A stretch of 64,000 bases of DNA from Paenibacillus marchantiae. GTDB taxonomy: Bacteria > Bacillota > Bacilli > Paenibacillales > Paenibacillaceae. The first letter of the stretch is position 1. Every line of letters starts with the position of its first letter. The stretch spans positions 4,588,001-4,652,000 of the forward strand of contig NZ_CP118270.1 of the NCBI RefSeq assembly GCF_028771845.1, given 5' to 3'. The notes beneath the pieces are model-generated. The model saw only the letters and a list, made by a program, of their open reading frames with translations. It searched no databases and was not told where the DNA came from. A program made the translations under genes and the position numbers. Shown here piece by piece: positions 36,768 through 45,915 of this stretch.

Positions 36768-36805
36768 CGTCCCTTGTGTTTGCGATGTCGCAGATGCAGG
36801 GGACG
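36768..36805 (+). repeat. Intercistronic stem-loop between binding-protein and permease genes
   Basis: CGTCCC pairs with GGGACG, and inside it TGCGA with TCGCA. No T run follows. Such hairpins often stabilise the upstream message and make the binding protein more abundant than the membrane parts. Confidence 0.6.
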
Positions 36806-36824
36806 CATTGATAAGGAGCCTGAT

Positions 36825-37781
36825 ATGAGCACTTACATTGTGAAACGGATGACATACATGGTTCTTATTTTGCTGGCCGCTTCCGTTCTGATTTTCAGCC
36901 TGTATGCACTTACTCCTGGAGATTACATCTCCAGCAACATTAAGCTGAGTCCTGAGCGCAAGGCCGAACTGCGCGAATTATACGGACTGGACAAGCCCGT
37001 TATCGAACGGTATCTCATCTGGATGAAAAATGCTGTACACGGGGACTTCGGATATTCATTGGCACAACAAAAGCCAGTGCTCTCGCTGTTCAACGAATAT
37101 ATCTGGAATTCATTTCTGTTAGCTGCGGTGACTACGTTCCTGACCTGGTTTATCGCGGTTATTATCGGTGTGATCGCTGCCTATAAGCAGTACTCGTGGT
37201 TCGATACCTTCGTGATGATAGGCATATTTGCAGCCATGTCCGTGCCATCCTTCTTTATCGGATTGTTTTTGATTAAACTGCTGGCGGTTGACTTAAAATG
37301 GTTGCCTCCAGGCGGCATGATGACTACAGGAAGTAATGCCACCGGTCTGGCCTATGTCAAAGAGGTGATTCAGCACATGACCTTGCCTGTAATTGTCATG
37401 ACCCTGCTTGGGGTAGGCTCACTTACCCGTTACTTCCGCAGCAACATGATTGATGTGATCAAGCAGGATTATATTCGAACAGCGCGAGCCAAGGGTTTAA
37501 AAGAAAGCAAAGTGTTGTATACCCATGCCTTGCGCAATGCTCTTTTACCTGCAATTACACTGATTGGATTCGAGCTGCCGTCCTTATTCGGCGGTTCACT
37601 GATTATTGAGAAAATATTCAGCTGGCCCGGTATCGGCCAGTTATATATGCAGTCCTTCTCACTGCGTGATTATCCGCTGCTGATGGGCTTTACCATGTTT
37701 ATCGCCATCCTGACCGTCATTGGAACGCTACTGTCTGATGTGCTCTATCACATCGCAGATCCGCGTGTCCGTTTGCAATAG
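36825..37781 (+). CDS. Peptide ABC transporter permease, DppB/OppB type
   Basis: 318 residues with six membrane segments, the first at about residues 8-30. A conserved GDFGYSLAQQKPV segment follows the first loop. The EAA-type coupling loop to the ATPase appears as RTARAKGLKESKVLYTHALRNAL split over about 220-245. The ATG at 36825 has AAGGAG seven bases upstream. It forms the membrane channel together with the next permease. Confidence 0.93.
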   Translation: MSTYIVKRMTYMVLILLAASVLIFSLYALTPGDYISSNIKLSPERKAELRELYGLDKPVIERYLIWMKNAVHGDFGYSLAQQKPVLSLFNEYIWNSFLLAAVTTFLTWFIAVIIGVIAAYKQYSWFDTFVMIGIFAAMSVPSFFIGLFLIKLLAVDLKWLPPGGMMTTGSNATGLAYVKEVIQHMTLPVIVMTLLGVGSLTRYFRSNMIDVIKQDYIRTARAKGLKESKVLYTHALRNALLPAITLIGFELPSLFGGSLIIEKIFSWPGIGQLYMQSFSLRDYPLLMGFTMFIAILTVIGTLLSDVLYHIADPRVRLQ

Positions 37782-37787
37782 GGGGCT

Positions 37788-38735
37788 ATGAAAATGACAA
37801 TCTCTTCATCGTCTGTAACGAGAAATGCCGCAGAAGCTGCCTTACCTTTAAAGGTTCCTACCAAGTCTTCTTTATGGAAATTGTCGCTCCGAAGACTGCT
37901 CAAGAACAAACTTGCCGTTGGCGGATTCATCGTGGTTTTGTTGATGTTTGTGGCTTGTTTCATTGGACCGCTGTTCTCACCTTATACCGATAACAAGATC
38001 AATATGGCGGCGATGAAACAAGGTCCAGGCATTCATCATTGGCTTGGTACAGATGCGCTTGGTAGGGATGTGCTTACCCGTGTGCTGATGGCTGGTCGTA
38101 TCTCGCTCACTGTTGGTTTGGCTTCCATGGTTCTATCCGTATTTATCGGCTCCTTGCTTGGAGCCATCGCCGGATATTATCGTGGCATTGTTGATCAGGT
38201 CATTATGCGGATTGCCGACTTGCTGCTTACGATTCCGGGATTGCCGCTGCTGTTCATTTTCGGCGCGTTGTTATCGGATTGGAAAGTTCCGCCGGATTCC
38301 AGAATGTATATCGTCATGTTGATGCTCAGCTTTGTCAATTGGCCCGGTATGGCCCGAATGGTACGGGGACAGATGTTAAGCTTGCGAGAACGTGAGTTCA
38401 TGCAGGCTGCTGTTGTTCTTGGCTTGCGTGACCGTCGCAAACTGTTTCACCATCTTCTACCCAATATTGTCCCGCTTCTCATCGTCATGGCGACTCTGAA
38501 TATCGGAGGGTCCATTCTCAGCGAATCGGTACTTAGCTTTTTTGGACTGGGTGTCATGCCGCCAACGCCTACATGGGGCAATATGATCGATGCGGCCAAC
38601 AACATGATTGATTTTCAACAGCATCCGTGGTTATGGATTCCGCCAGGGCTGTCCATTTTCGTGACCGTTATTGCGATTAACATTTTTGGTGATGGTCTTC
38701 GAGACGTATTAGATCCCAAACAGAAGAGAAGGTGA
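37788..38735 (+). CDS. Peptide ABC transporter permease, DppC/OppC type
   Basis: 315 residues with an N-terminal cytoplasmic segment of about 40, six membrane segments and the family motif HHWLGTDALGRDVLTRVL (about 82-99). The coupling loop REFMQAAVVLGLRDRRKLFHHLLP (split over 200-224) contacts the ATPase. It starts 6 bp after the previous stop, so the two are translationally linked. With DppB-like it makes the heterodimeric pore. Confidence 0.93.
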   Translation: MKMTISSSSVTRNAAEAALPLKVPTKSSLWKLSLRRLLKNKLAVGGFIVVLLMFVACFIGPLFSPYTDNKINMAAMKQGPGIHHWLGTDALGRDVLTRVLMAGRISLTVGLASMVLSVFIGSLLGAIAGYYRGIVDQVIMRIADLLLTIPGLPLLFIFGALLSDWKVPPDSRMYIVMLMLSFVNWPGMARMVRGQMLSLREREFMQAAVVLGLRDRRKLFHHLLPNIVPLLIVMATLNIGGSILSESVLSFFGLGVMPPTPTWGNMIDAANNMIDFQQHPWLWIPPGLSIFVTVIAINIFGDGLRDVLDPKQKRR

Positions 38736-38744
38736 GCACGCCTC

Positions 38745-39728
38745 ATGCAAAATATGATTGAAATTGAACAACTTGAAACTCATTTTTACTCGGAAGAAGG
38801 CAATGTCAAAGCCGTCGACGGCGTAAGCCTGAATGTGCGTGAAGGGGAGACGGTGTGCATCGTTGGTGAATCAGGTTGCGGCAAAAGTGTAACCGCCATG
38901 TCGATTATGGGATTGATTGAAGAACCGGCTGGCAAGGTAGTAGGAGGTGTGATCCGTTTTGATGGACGGGATCTGCTCCGTGAAAGTAAATCTTCGCTGC
39001 GTGCCATCCGGGGCAATGACATCTCCATGATTTTTCAGGAACCGATGTCCTCGTTGAATCCCGTGCTGAAGATCGGTGAGCAATTGATGGAGCCGCTGAT
39101 TGTACACTTGAAAATGAGTAAAAAGAAGGCTCGTGCCAGAGCGGTGGAGCTGATTGCCGAAGTTGGTATTTCACGACCGGAACAGATTGCAAACAGCTAT
39201 CCGCACGAACTGAGTGGAGGTATGCTGCAGCGCATTATGATTGCCATTGCCATCTCATGTAACCCGAAACTGTTAATCGCGGATGAACCAACCACCGCAC
39301 TGGATGTGACCATTCAAGCGCAGATATTGGATATGTTACAACATATCAAGTCCCAGTCAGGAACCTCCATTCTGATGATCACGCATGACCTTGGTGTTGT
39401 AGCCGAAATGGCGGATTATGTCGTTGTAATGTATGCAGGCAAAGTGGTGGAAGAGGGGGAAGTTGTGCAATTGTTTGAGTCTCCCAAACATCCATATACC
39501 CAGGGATTGCTTCGCTCCAAGCCCATTATCAATCAAAGGCAGGACGAATTGTATTCAATACCCGGACATGTACCTGAACCACTATCCTTAAAAGATTCCT
39601 GTCATTTTGCTGATCGTTGTGAGCACTGTATGTCGATATGCACCACGCAAATGCCTACGTTGAAGCAGCTTGGGCCCGGACAGAAGGCTGCATGCTGGCT
39701 GTATGAGGAGGCATTGAGTCATGTCTGA
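38745..39728 (+). CDS. Peptide ABC transporter ATP-binding protein, OppD/DppD type
   Basis: 327 residues with Walker A GESGCGKS (about 41-48), Q-loop in FQEPMSSLNP, the signature LSGGMLQR, Walker B LLIADEPTTALD and the switch His in ITHDLG. The C-terminal extension has Cys in SCHFADRCEHCMSICTTQ, the four-cysteine pattern known in OppD/DppD, which may bind an iron-sulfur cluster. AAGGTGAG lies nine bases before the ATG. Its end overlaps the next gene by 8 bp. Confidence 0.93.
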   Translation: MQNMIEIEQLETHFYSEEGNVKAVDGVSLNVREGETVCIVGESGCGKSVTAMSIMGLIEEPAGKVVGGVIRFDGRDLLRESKSSLRAIRGNDISMIFQEPMSSLNPVLKIGEQLMEPLIVHLKMSKKKARARAVELIAEVGISRPEQIANSYPHELSGGMLQRIMIAIAISCNPKLLIADEPTTALDVTIQAQILDMLQHIKSQSGTSILMITHDLGVVAEMADYVVVMYAGKVVEEGEVVQLFESPKHPYTQGLLRSKPIINQRQDELYSIPGHVPEPLSLKDSCHFADRCEHCMSICTTQMPTLKQLGPGQKAACWLYEEALSHV

Positions 39729-40686
39729 ACCTCTATTGGAAATTGAACATCTCAAAACCTATTTTCCAGTGCGCAAAGGCTTATTGAATCGTACAGTAGC
39801 CCATGTGAAAGCAGTCGATGATATCAGCATCACAATCCATGAAGGCGAGACGTTTGGATTAGTGGGTGAATCCGGAAGTGGCAAGAGCACCGTTGGAAGA
39901 ACGATCGTGCGATTAACGGAAAAAACGGAAGGACAGATTCGTTTTCAAGGTGTTGACTTGCATCAGTTATCAATGCAGGAAGTGCGGAAGATCCGTCCGC
40001 AGCTTCAACTTATTTTCCAGGATCCCTACAGTTCACTGAACCCGCGCATTCGCATTGGTGATGCGATCGGGGAGGCTGTATTGGATCACGGGTTGGCTAC
40101 CGCAAGCGAGGTTCGTGATCTCGTCAAGGAGGTACTCGGAGCCTGCGGATTGTCATCTTATCATATTGATCGTTTTCCCCATGAGTTCTCTGGTGGTCAG
40201 CGACAGCGGATTGGGATTGCGCGAGCTTTGATCTTAAATCCGAAACTGATTATCGCAGATGAACCGGTATCAGCACTGGACGTGTCTATTCAGGCTCAGA
40301 TTATCAACCTGTTCAGACGACTTCAGCAAGAGCGTGGCCTTGCTTACTTGTTTATTTCGCATGATCTGAGTGTGGTGGAACATCTGTGTGACCGCATTGG
40401 AGTGATGTATCTGGGCTCCATGGTCGAGACGGCCTCCAGAGATGAGTTATTCGGCAATCCACTGCATCCGTATACGAAAGCGCTGCTATCAGCTGTACCT
40501 GTGCCGATTCCCAAATTGAAACGGGAACGAATTGTGCTTAAAGGGGATATCCCCAGTCCGGTGAATCCACCAACTGGATGCAAGTTCCATACACGTTGTC
40601 CATGGGCAGAAGATATCTGCAAGCAGCAAATTCCAGCGTATCGGAACGTTGGAGCGGATCATTTTGTAGCCTGTCATTTGGTCTGA
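39721..40686 (+). CDS. Peptide ABC transporter ATP-binding protein, OppF/DppF type
   Basis: 321 residues with Walker A GESGSGKS, Q-loop in FQDPYSSLNPR, signature FSGGQRQRIGIARAL, Walker B LIIADEPVSALD and ISHDLS. The C-terminal CKFHTRCPWAEDICKQQIP repeats the Cys pattern of its partner. GAGGAGG lies inside the end of the preceding gene. It completes the importer as the second ATPase and is followed by a strong terminator. Confidence 0.93.
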   Translation: MSEPLLEIEHLKTYFPVRKGLLNRTVAHVKAVDDISITIHEGETFGLVGESGSGKSTVGRTIVRLTEKTEGQIRFQGVDLHQLSMQEVRKIRPQLQLIFQDPYSSLNPRIRIGDAIGEAVLDHGLATASEVRDLVKEVLGACGLSSYHIDRFPHEFSGGQRQRIGIARALILNPKLIIADEPVSALDVSIQAQIINLFRRLQQERGLAYLFISHDLSVVEHLCDRIGVMYLGSMVETASRDELFGNPLHPYTKALLSAVPVPIPKLKRERIVLKGDIPSPVNPPTGCKFHTRCPWAEDICKQQIPAYRNVGADHFVACHLV

Positions 40687-40793
40687 GGCATGTGAGAATA
40701 ATTTCATATCAACGTTATCTTATGGATACGGAATGGAATTATTTAGGTTTCATCCAGTCAGTATGTATTTACCCGATGATGCATCAGAGAACC

Positions 40794-40838
40794 AAAAGAC
40801 GCTGCCGACATGTAAGTCGGAGCGTCTTTTATTTTTTT
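40794..40838 (+). terminator. Terminator of the peptide ABC operon
   Basis: AAAAGACGCT pairs with AGCGTCTTTT, with an inner CCGAC/GTCGG stem, followed by A and seven T. Confidence 0.95.
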
Positions 40839-40910
40839 GAAACCTTCTAACCACTACATCCGTTTAATACTTACACAAAATCAAATTTGGAAAATGAAGG
40901 GTGGATACGT

Positions 40911-41402
40911 ATGCGGAAATTAAGAATAACGTCCATGCTGAAAGTCATGATTGTTGCAGCACTAACGGCACCCATAATTCTTGCGCTACCAACCGAAGAG
41001 GTTGCTGTTGCCAGTCCAAGTATCCAGCCTCACGCGCTTACTCCACCGCCACCGCCTTTGGAACCAAGTATTCATGCACTGACTTCCCCAAAATATATTT
41101 ATCAGGCAGAGGGGACGGTTACACCTGGAGGGGGGCTGACTGCGGTTGTAAATACAACAACAACAACTTTCTCGGAAATGAAATCGCTGCAAGTCGATTA
41201 TCGACTTGAACGCTGGACGGGATCGGCCTGGATACTCTATCAATCCGGTTCCAAGAAGAAATCGCAAACGCAGACCCTGAATGCCCAATCGAGCTGGACC
41301 GTGATAACCGGCTATTACTATCGAGTCGTCAGTCTTCACACGGCCGATGATGGGGTCAAGCCTGAGACGACAACACATATTTCAAGCAACGTATTATTTT
41401 AA
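40911..41402 (+). CDS. Small secreted protein of unknown function
   Basis: 163 residues from the ATG at 40911, with AAGGGTGG about six bases upstream. A signal peptide covers about residues 1-35 (ML-KVMIVAALTAPIILALP). The mature part starts with a Pro-rich stretch (LTPPPPPLEP) and then a beta-rich domain of about 100 residues with YRLERWTGSAWILYQSGS in its middle. I know no family. It converges on the anti-sigma gene with one base between stop codons and no visible terminator, so the two transcripts must overlap. Confidence 0.7.
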   Translation: MRKLRITSMLKVMIVAALTAPIILALPTEEVAVASPSIQPHALTPPPPPLEPSIHALTSPKYIYQAEGTVTPGGGLTAVVNTTTTTFSEMKSLQVDYRLERWTGSAWILYQSGSKKKSQTQTLNAQSSWTVITGYYYRVVSLHTADDGVKPETTTHISSNVLF

Positions 41403-41403
41403 T

Positions 41404-42381
41404 TTACTTGCGAGTACTACCTGGAAATTTTTGTTCCTGCAGGTCGTTGGCAATGGCAGTCATCTCTTCTTCCGAGACGGTTCCGAATAAGCTCATATTG
41501 ACAGAACCCATCATCCATTGAAAGGTGTTATAGGGGGGACCGAGGTACATAAATGCATCGCTGCCATCAGCCAATTTGACGATACTTGTTTCGCGTAGCA
41601 TGGGCCCCTCAATGATCTGACCAGGCGAAACATAGGCATAATCAAACTGAATGACTTCTTCTTCACCATTTTTGCCTTCGCCGCTATAACGAACCCTCAT
41701 TCGTTGAGATTCGTAATAATCTTCCGGATTGACGGGATTGAGGGTATCCAGCATGAGCTCAAATTTGATCTTTGTAAACCGCTCGGGAATCGCTTTTGAT
41801 AACAAAAAATCACCCATAAATCCCGAGCGTGCTATTTCCTTGGTTACAACAATAGGTTCAAGTAAATGTGATGTCTCATAGAAGGGGAGAACAATATCTT
41901 CATCCTCTTCTGGTTCGTCTCCAGAATAGAATTTGGGAGCTTCATTAACTCCTCGTTCAGGAGGTGGAGGCGTCTTGGCAGTCGACGGATCGGCGCCTAG
42001 TTGGGTGGTACGATCCTCAATAACAATGGATTTCATCCCATTGCCCCAGTCCTTGATTGATTGTACAAAAGGGGAGACGGCTTGCGTCCCGGTTGGCATA
42101 CTGAAGATGACGGCGCCGATGGTCACGGACGCAGCAACAATGACGGACAAACGTATGGTGCGCATTCTTTTCTTGCGTACGCCAACCCGGTCAATCTCCT
42201 TTTGAACTTGGAGCCAGGATTGGCGCATGGATTCGGTGTTGGAAGCAGGGGTGGCAGATACAGCCTGATGGAAGGCTTCGTCAAAAGCCATATCAAACGC
42301 GGCATCGAAAAAATCGTCTTCCAGCTCTGAATCGAATGAATCAATATGCTTATCGGACTTGCCTTTGCTCAATGCTTCCAC
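41404..42381 (-). CDS. Probable anti-sigma factor, membrane protein
   Basis: 325 residues from a GTG with AAGGA before it. About 75 acidic cytoplasmic residues (FDSELEDDFFDAAFDMAFDEAF split over 15-37) are followed by a basic stretch and one membrane segment (about 78-97, LSVIVAASVTIGAVIF), then about 220 extracytoplasmic residues with a Pro linker. The gene overlaps the ECF sigma gene by 32 bp, the usual place of the cognate anti-sigma factor. The N-terminal domain lacks the zinc-binding HxxxCxxC motif, so it is not a ZAS-type anti-sigma factor. The name rests on position and topology. Confidence 0.75.
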   Translation of the reverse strand: MEALSKGKSDKHIDSFDSELEDDFFDAAFDMAFDEAFHQAVSATPASNTESMRQSWLQVQKEIDRVGVRKKRMRTIRLSVIVAASVTIGAVIFSMPTGTQAVSPFVQSIKDWGNGMKSIVIEDRTTQLGADPSTAKTPPPPERGVNEAPKFYSGDEPEEDEDIVLPFYETSHLLEPIVVTKEIARSGFMGDFLLSKAIPERFTKIKFELMLDTLNPVNPEDYYESQRMRVRYSGEGKNGEEEVIQFDYAYVSPGQIIEGPMLRETSIVKLADGSDAFMYLGPPYNTFQWMMGSVNMSLFGTVSEEEMTAIANDLQEQKFPGSTRK

Positions 42382-42940
42382 CCCATTCCTTATGTAATTT
42401 CTTCTTGATACTTCCGCGGGCTCTGAACAAACGTTGCTTCACAATTTCTTCGGATGTATCAAGCAGATCGGCCATTTCCCGATAGGAAAGACCCTCTTTC
42501 CAGCGCAGCTCCACGAGTACACGGTATTCCGGCTTAAGCTGTTCCAGATAGAACTCGATGGATTCCTGCATCATTTGAGTCTCCACCGTGCTCTCCACGG
42601 AAGCTGCCGTCTGATTAATTGTCTCCATATCTATAAAAACACTATCCGTATCCAGTTGGTTACGGTTATTTTTATTTTTTCTCAGATAATTAATGGCGGT
42701 ATTCCGTGTGACAACCTTCAGCCAGGCTTTCAGCTTGACTTCGTTGTCAAAGAGAGGTTTGTTTTTAATGATTTTGATAAAAGCTTCCTGAATGATATCT
42801 TCTGCTGCAGCACGTTCTTTGATGATGTAAACGATGAGACCATGTACCATATTATAGTATTCGTAGTACACTTCTTCTTGAAGCTGAGGGCCCAAATTAT
42901 GGAAATCTGAGGCTAAGAGTAATTGGAGCCGATTGGCCAT
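42350..42940 (-). CDS. ECF-family RNA polymerase sigma factor
   Basis: 196 residues from the ATG at 42940, with AAGGAG six bases upstream. Region 2 shows AAAEDIIQEAFIKIIKN and the -10 recognition segment LKAWLKVVTRNTAINYLRK; region 4 shows the helix-turn-helix LSYREMADLLDTSEEIVKQRLFRAR (split over about 145-170). It directs RNA polymerase to a stress regulon held in check by the overlapping downstream anti-sigma gene. The signal is unknown. Confidence 0.9.
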   Translation of the reverse strand: MANRLQLLLASDFHNLGPQLQEEVYYEYYNMVHGLIVYIIKERAAAEDIIQEAFIKIIKNKPLFDNEVKLKAWLKVVTRNTAINYLRKNKNNRNQLDTDSVFIDMETINQTAASVESTVETQMMQESIEFYLEQLKPEYRVLVELRWKEGLSYREMADLLDTSEEIVKQRLFRARGSIKKKLHKEWGGSIEQRQVR

Positions 42941-43064
42941 GATGTTCTCCTTTCTGGTGAACAATCCACAAACATTGGTATCATTTCATTTTACAACATT
43001 ATATGGAAGCGATACAATGGGAGGTTAGTCCGACAGAAGCAGAAAAAGTATAGCCGAAATAGAG

Positions 43065-43113
43065 AGAGGCCGCCTCACTAACCAGTAAATTATGGTTAGT
43101 AGGGCAGCCTCTA
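43065..43113 (-). terminator. Hairpin after the aminopeptidase pair
   Basis: AGAGGC pairs with GCCTCT and, further in, ACTAACC with GGTTAGT. There is only a poor T tract on the minus strand. Confidence 0.55.
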
Positions 43114-43153
43114 TGTGTTATTTAATAATCGTAGAATAACAGATACAAATGGC

Positions 43154-44386
43154 TTAGAAAGCCCAATCGCCGTTCAGGAAGATGGCTTCACGCTCGCCAT
43201 TCGCTGTAACACCGTAAATGTTCGTTTCCGGCGATCCCATCATGAAGTCCACATGTGTAATACTGGAGTTCATACCGCGAGCTGCAAGCTCTTCGGTTGA
43301 CATGGTTTTGCCACCATCGATATTGAAAGCATATGAACTGCCGATAGCGAGGTGACATGATGCATTCTCATCATATAGCGTTGTGTAATAGAGTATACCG
43401 CTTTCCGAGATTGGAGAATGGAAGGGCACCAAAGCGACTTCGCCGAGATAATGCGAACCTTCATCCATTTTAATGAGTCTTTCAAGGGTATCTTGACCTT
43501 CTTCGGCGTGGAAATCAATGATGCGTCCGTTCTCAAATGTAAGGGAGAAGCGATCAATGATACTTCCGCCATAACTGAGTGGTTTGGTACTGGACACTTT
43601 GCCGTTTACCCCATATTTAGCCGGCGCGGTGAATACTTCCTCTGTCGGAATGTTGGCTACAAAACGAGTACCTTGTTCGTTAATGCTGCCAGCCTGCGCC
43701 CAAATGTGCCCTTCAGGAAGATCAACGGTAAGGTCGGTTCCTGAAGAAACAAAATGTAGCGTTTTATATTTTTTGCTATTTAGGGCAACTGCTTTGTGCT
43801 CCAAACGCTCAATATGCTGCTCCCAAGCCGCTACAGGATCTTGGAGATCAGCTCTTACAGCAGCAAAAATGGCTTCCCAGAGCTGTTTCATCTGCTCGGC
43901 AGGGGGAAGGTCAGGGAAGACTTTGGCGGCCCAATCCGGCGAAGGACAGGCTACTCCTGTCCAGCTCATTTTGTCCGCCTGCTGATACTGACGGTATTTG
44001 GACATCGCCTGTCCGTATGTACGCTGATGGGTGGAAATGCGTTCTGGATCGATGCCTTTTAGCAGGTCTGGGCTGGATGACAATATGGTCAAGAACGCAG
44101 CATTGTTCGCTGCCAGCTCCTCAAGTTCAGCGGCATGCCATTTCGGTGCATCTTGGAAAGAGTCCTCAGGCGCCATTTCAAACCGCAGCCGATTGACAGT
44201 TTCGTCTCCATATTTGACGATGACTTTCTTTGCTCCGGCCTCGTAGCCTTTACGCACCAACAAACGCACGAATTCAGCTGTATCAATCATCGCGCTGATA
44301 ACGAAGATTTGTCCGGGCTGAACGTTGGCTCCAACTTTTACAGCCAGTTCAGCATAACGATCCAGTTTTTGTTCAAAACTCAACAT
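43154..44386 (-). CDS. M29-family (AmpS-like) aminopeptidase, copy 2
   Basis: 410 residues from the ATG at 44386, with GGAGG eight bases upstream. M29 metal ligands and active-site residues appear in order: Glu in NIPTEEVFTAP, Glu in HYLGEVALVP, His and Tyr in CHLAIGSSY and the end motif THVDFMMGS. The enzyme removes N-terminal residues from peptides using two metal ions in the cytoplasm. It is about 60% like the gene just upstream, over the same length and with the same C-terminus (GDWAF), so it is a tandem duplicate. Confidence 0.92.
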   Translation of the reverse strand: MLSFEQKLDRYAELAVKVGANVQPGQIFVISAMIDTAEFVRLLVRKGYEAGAKKVIVKYGDETVNRLRFEMAPEDSFQDAPKWHAAELEELAANNAAFLTILSSSPDLLKGIDPERISTHQRTYGQAMSKYRQYQQADKMSWTGVACPSPDWAAKVFPDLPPAEQMKQLWEAIFAAVRADLQDPVAAWEQHIERLEHKAVALNSKKYKTLHFVSSGTDLTVDLPEGHIWAQAGSINEQGTRFVANIPTEEVFTAPAKYGVNGKVSSTKPLSYGGSIIDRFSLTFENGRIIDFHAEEGQDTLERLIKMDEGSHYLGEVALVPFHSPISESGILYYTTLYDENASCHLAIGSSYAFNIDGGKTMSTEELAARGMNSSITHVDFMMGSPETNIYGVTANGEREAIFLNGDWAF

Positions 44387-44424
44387 ATCAAGTTCCTCCA
44401 TATCATGAATGCCCCGCATACGCA

Positions 44425-44449
44425 GGAAAAGAGAGGAGTGACCCTCTCT
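44425..44449 (-). terminator. Attenuator-like terminator between the two aminopeptidases
   Basis: On the minus strand AGAGAGG and CCTCTCT pair perfectly around a six-base loop, followed by TTTTCC. It could reduce transcription of copy 2. Confidence 0.6.
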
Positions 44450-44468
44450 CTCATTTACATCGTCTAAA

Positions 44469-45701
44469 TTAGAAAGCCCAGTTGCCTTGCAGGAAGATTG
44501 GCTCTTCGCTACCTTCGGAAGTGACACCGTGAATGTTCATTTCTCCTGATCCAATCATGAAATCCACATGAGTGAGACTGGAGTTCATGCCATGGCTGAT
44601 CAATTCATCCTTGGACATCGTTTTGCCGCCTTCCAGACAGAAGGCATAGGCGTTACCGATAGCCAGATGGTTGGATGCATTTTCATCAAAGAGGGTGTTG
44701 TAGAACAAAATATTCGTATCCGAAATTGGCGATTGATGTGGAACGAGAGCTACCTCGCCCAGATAATGTGCGCCTTCATCCATTTCAATCAAGCTTTTCA
44801 ATGAATCAAGTCCTTGTTCAGCAGTATAATCGACAATTCGACCATTTTCGAAAGTGATGGAGAAGCCGTCGATCAGATTGCCACCATAACTCAGTGGCTT
44901 AGTGCTGCGAACTGTACCGTTAACTCCGGTTTTCAGTGGAGCGGTGAACACTTCCTCTGTAGGCATATTGGCAACGAAGACGTGTCCCTGCTCATTAATG
45001 CTTCCACCGGATACCCACAGATGACCTTCAGGAAGCTCGATCGTCAAGTCTGTGCCAGGGGCAGTATAGTGAAGTTTTTTGTATTTCTTCTCGTTAAGCA
45101 GATCAGCACGGGAGTCGAGATTCAGCAAATGTGTTTTCCATTCAGCGACAGCATCCTGCTCACCAATGCGAACGGTTTTGAAGATGACATCCCACAACTT
45201 ATCAATTTGCTGCTCAGCCGGAAGATCAGGGAATACTTTGGCTGCCCACTCAGGGGAAGGAACTGCCACAATGGACCAGCTGAATTTGTCTGCCATCTGA
45301 TAGGAACGATATTTCTCCATCGCTTTACCGCGAACTTTCTGACTAGTCACGATGCGTTCTTGAGGAACACCGGCAAGCAGGTCCGGATTTTCTGCAATAA
45401 CATGCAGAATGGCGGCACCTTCTTCTACGAGTTCAGTCATTTCCCCTGCAAACCATTTTGGTTCAATGGAGAAGGATTCCTCTGGTGCGAGATCATAGTG
45501 AAGACGTGTAATTACCTCATCACTCCAGTTTACTTTGACCAACTTGGCACCTGTGCCATAAGCGGCTTTGACGATCAGGCGCACAAAATGTGCTGCGGAA
45601 ATGGGTGCGTTTACGACGAGCGTCTGCCCAGGATGGACATTGACACCCACTTTGACTGCCAGTTCGGCATATTGTTGTAAATTCGTTTCAAAATTGTTCA
45701 T
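44469..45701 (-). CDS. ampS: M29-family (AmpS-like) aminopeptidase, copy 1
   Basis: 410 residues, the length of B. subtilis AmpS as I recall it. AGGAGG lies ten bases ahead of the ATG. The M29 residues are NMPTEEVFTAP, HYLGEVALVP, NHLAIGNAY and LTHVDFMIGS, with C-terminus GNWAF. It should be a cytoplasmic two-metal aminopeptidase. It is the first of the tandem pair; the presence of two intact copies suggests different substrates or a dosage effect. Confidence 0.92.
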   Translation of the reverse strand: MNNFETNLQQYAELAVKVGVNVHPGQTLVVNAPISAAHFVRLIVKAAYGTGAKLVKVNWSDEVITRLHYDLAPEESFSIEPKWFAGEMTELVEEGAAILHVIAENPDLLAGVPQERIVTSQKVRGKAMEKYRSYQMADKFSWSIVAVPSPEWAAKVFPDLPAEQQIDKLWDVIFKTVRIGEQDAVAEWKTHLLNLDSRADLLNEKKYKKLHYTAPGTDLTIELPEGHLWVSGGSINEQGHVFVANMPTEEVFTAPLKTGVNGTVRSTKPLSYGGNLIDGFSITFENGRIVDYTAEQGLDSLKSLIEMDEGAHYLGEVALVPHQSPISDTNILFYNTLFDENASNHLAIGNAYAFCLEGGKTMSKDELISHGMNSSLTHVDFMIGSGEMNIHGVTSEGSEEPIFLQGNWAF

Positions 45702-45915
45702 GCTATTTGTTCCTCCTGTTTGGTATAATGTCGTAGCTGTTTGTTATTATAGTCCTCATTACAGGTATGTAAGGAGTCAGTGAGGTTCCCTCATTGAATA
45801 AGGTATACGTTGCTACGATATATATTGTACAATTAACCAATAATAATTACCAAACTAGGTTTACCATAAATTGTGGAGACCTGCAACTGAAGAGAGATTA
45901 AAGGAGAGAACGATT

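Noticed and set aside
44814-45680. 288-codon plus-strand frame opposite the first aminopeptidase gene
   Set aside because: It is the antisense of a conserved enzyme, with no start signals and no recognisable domain.
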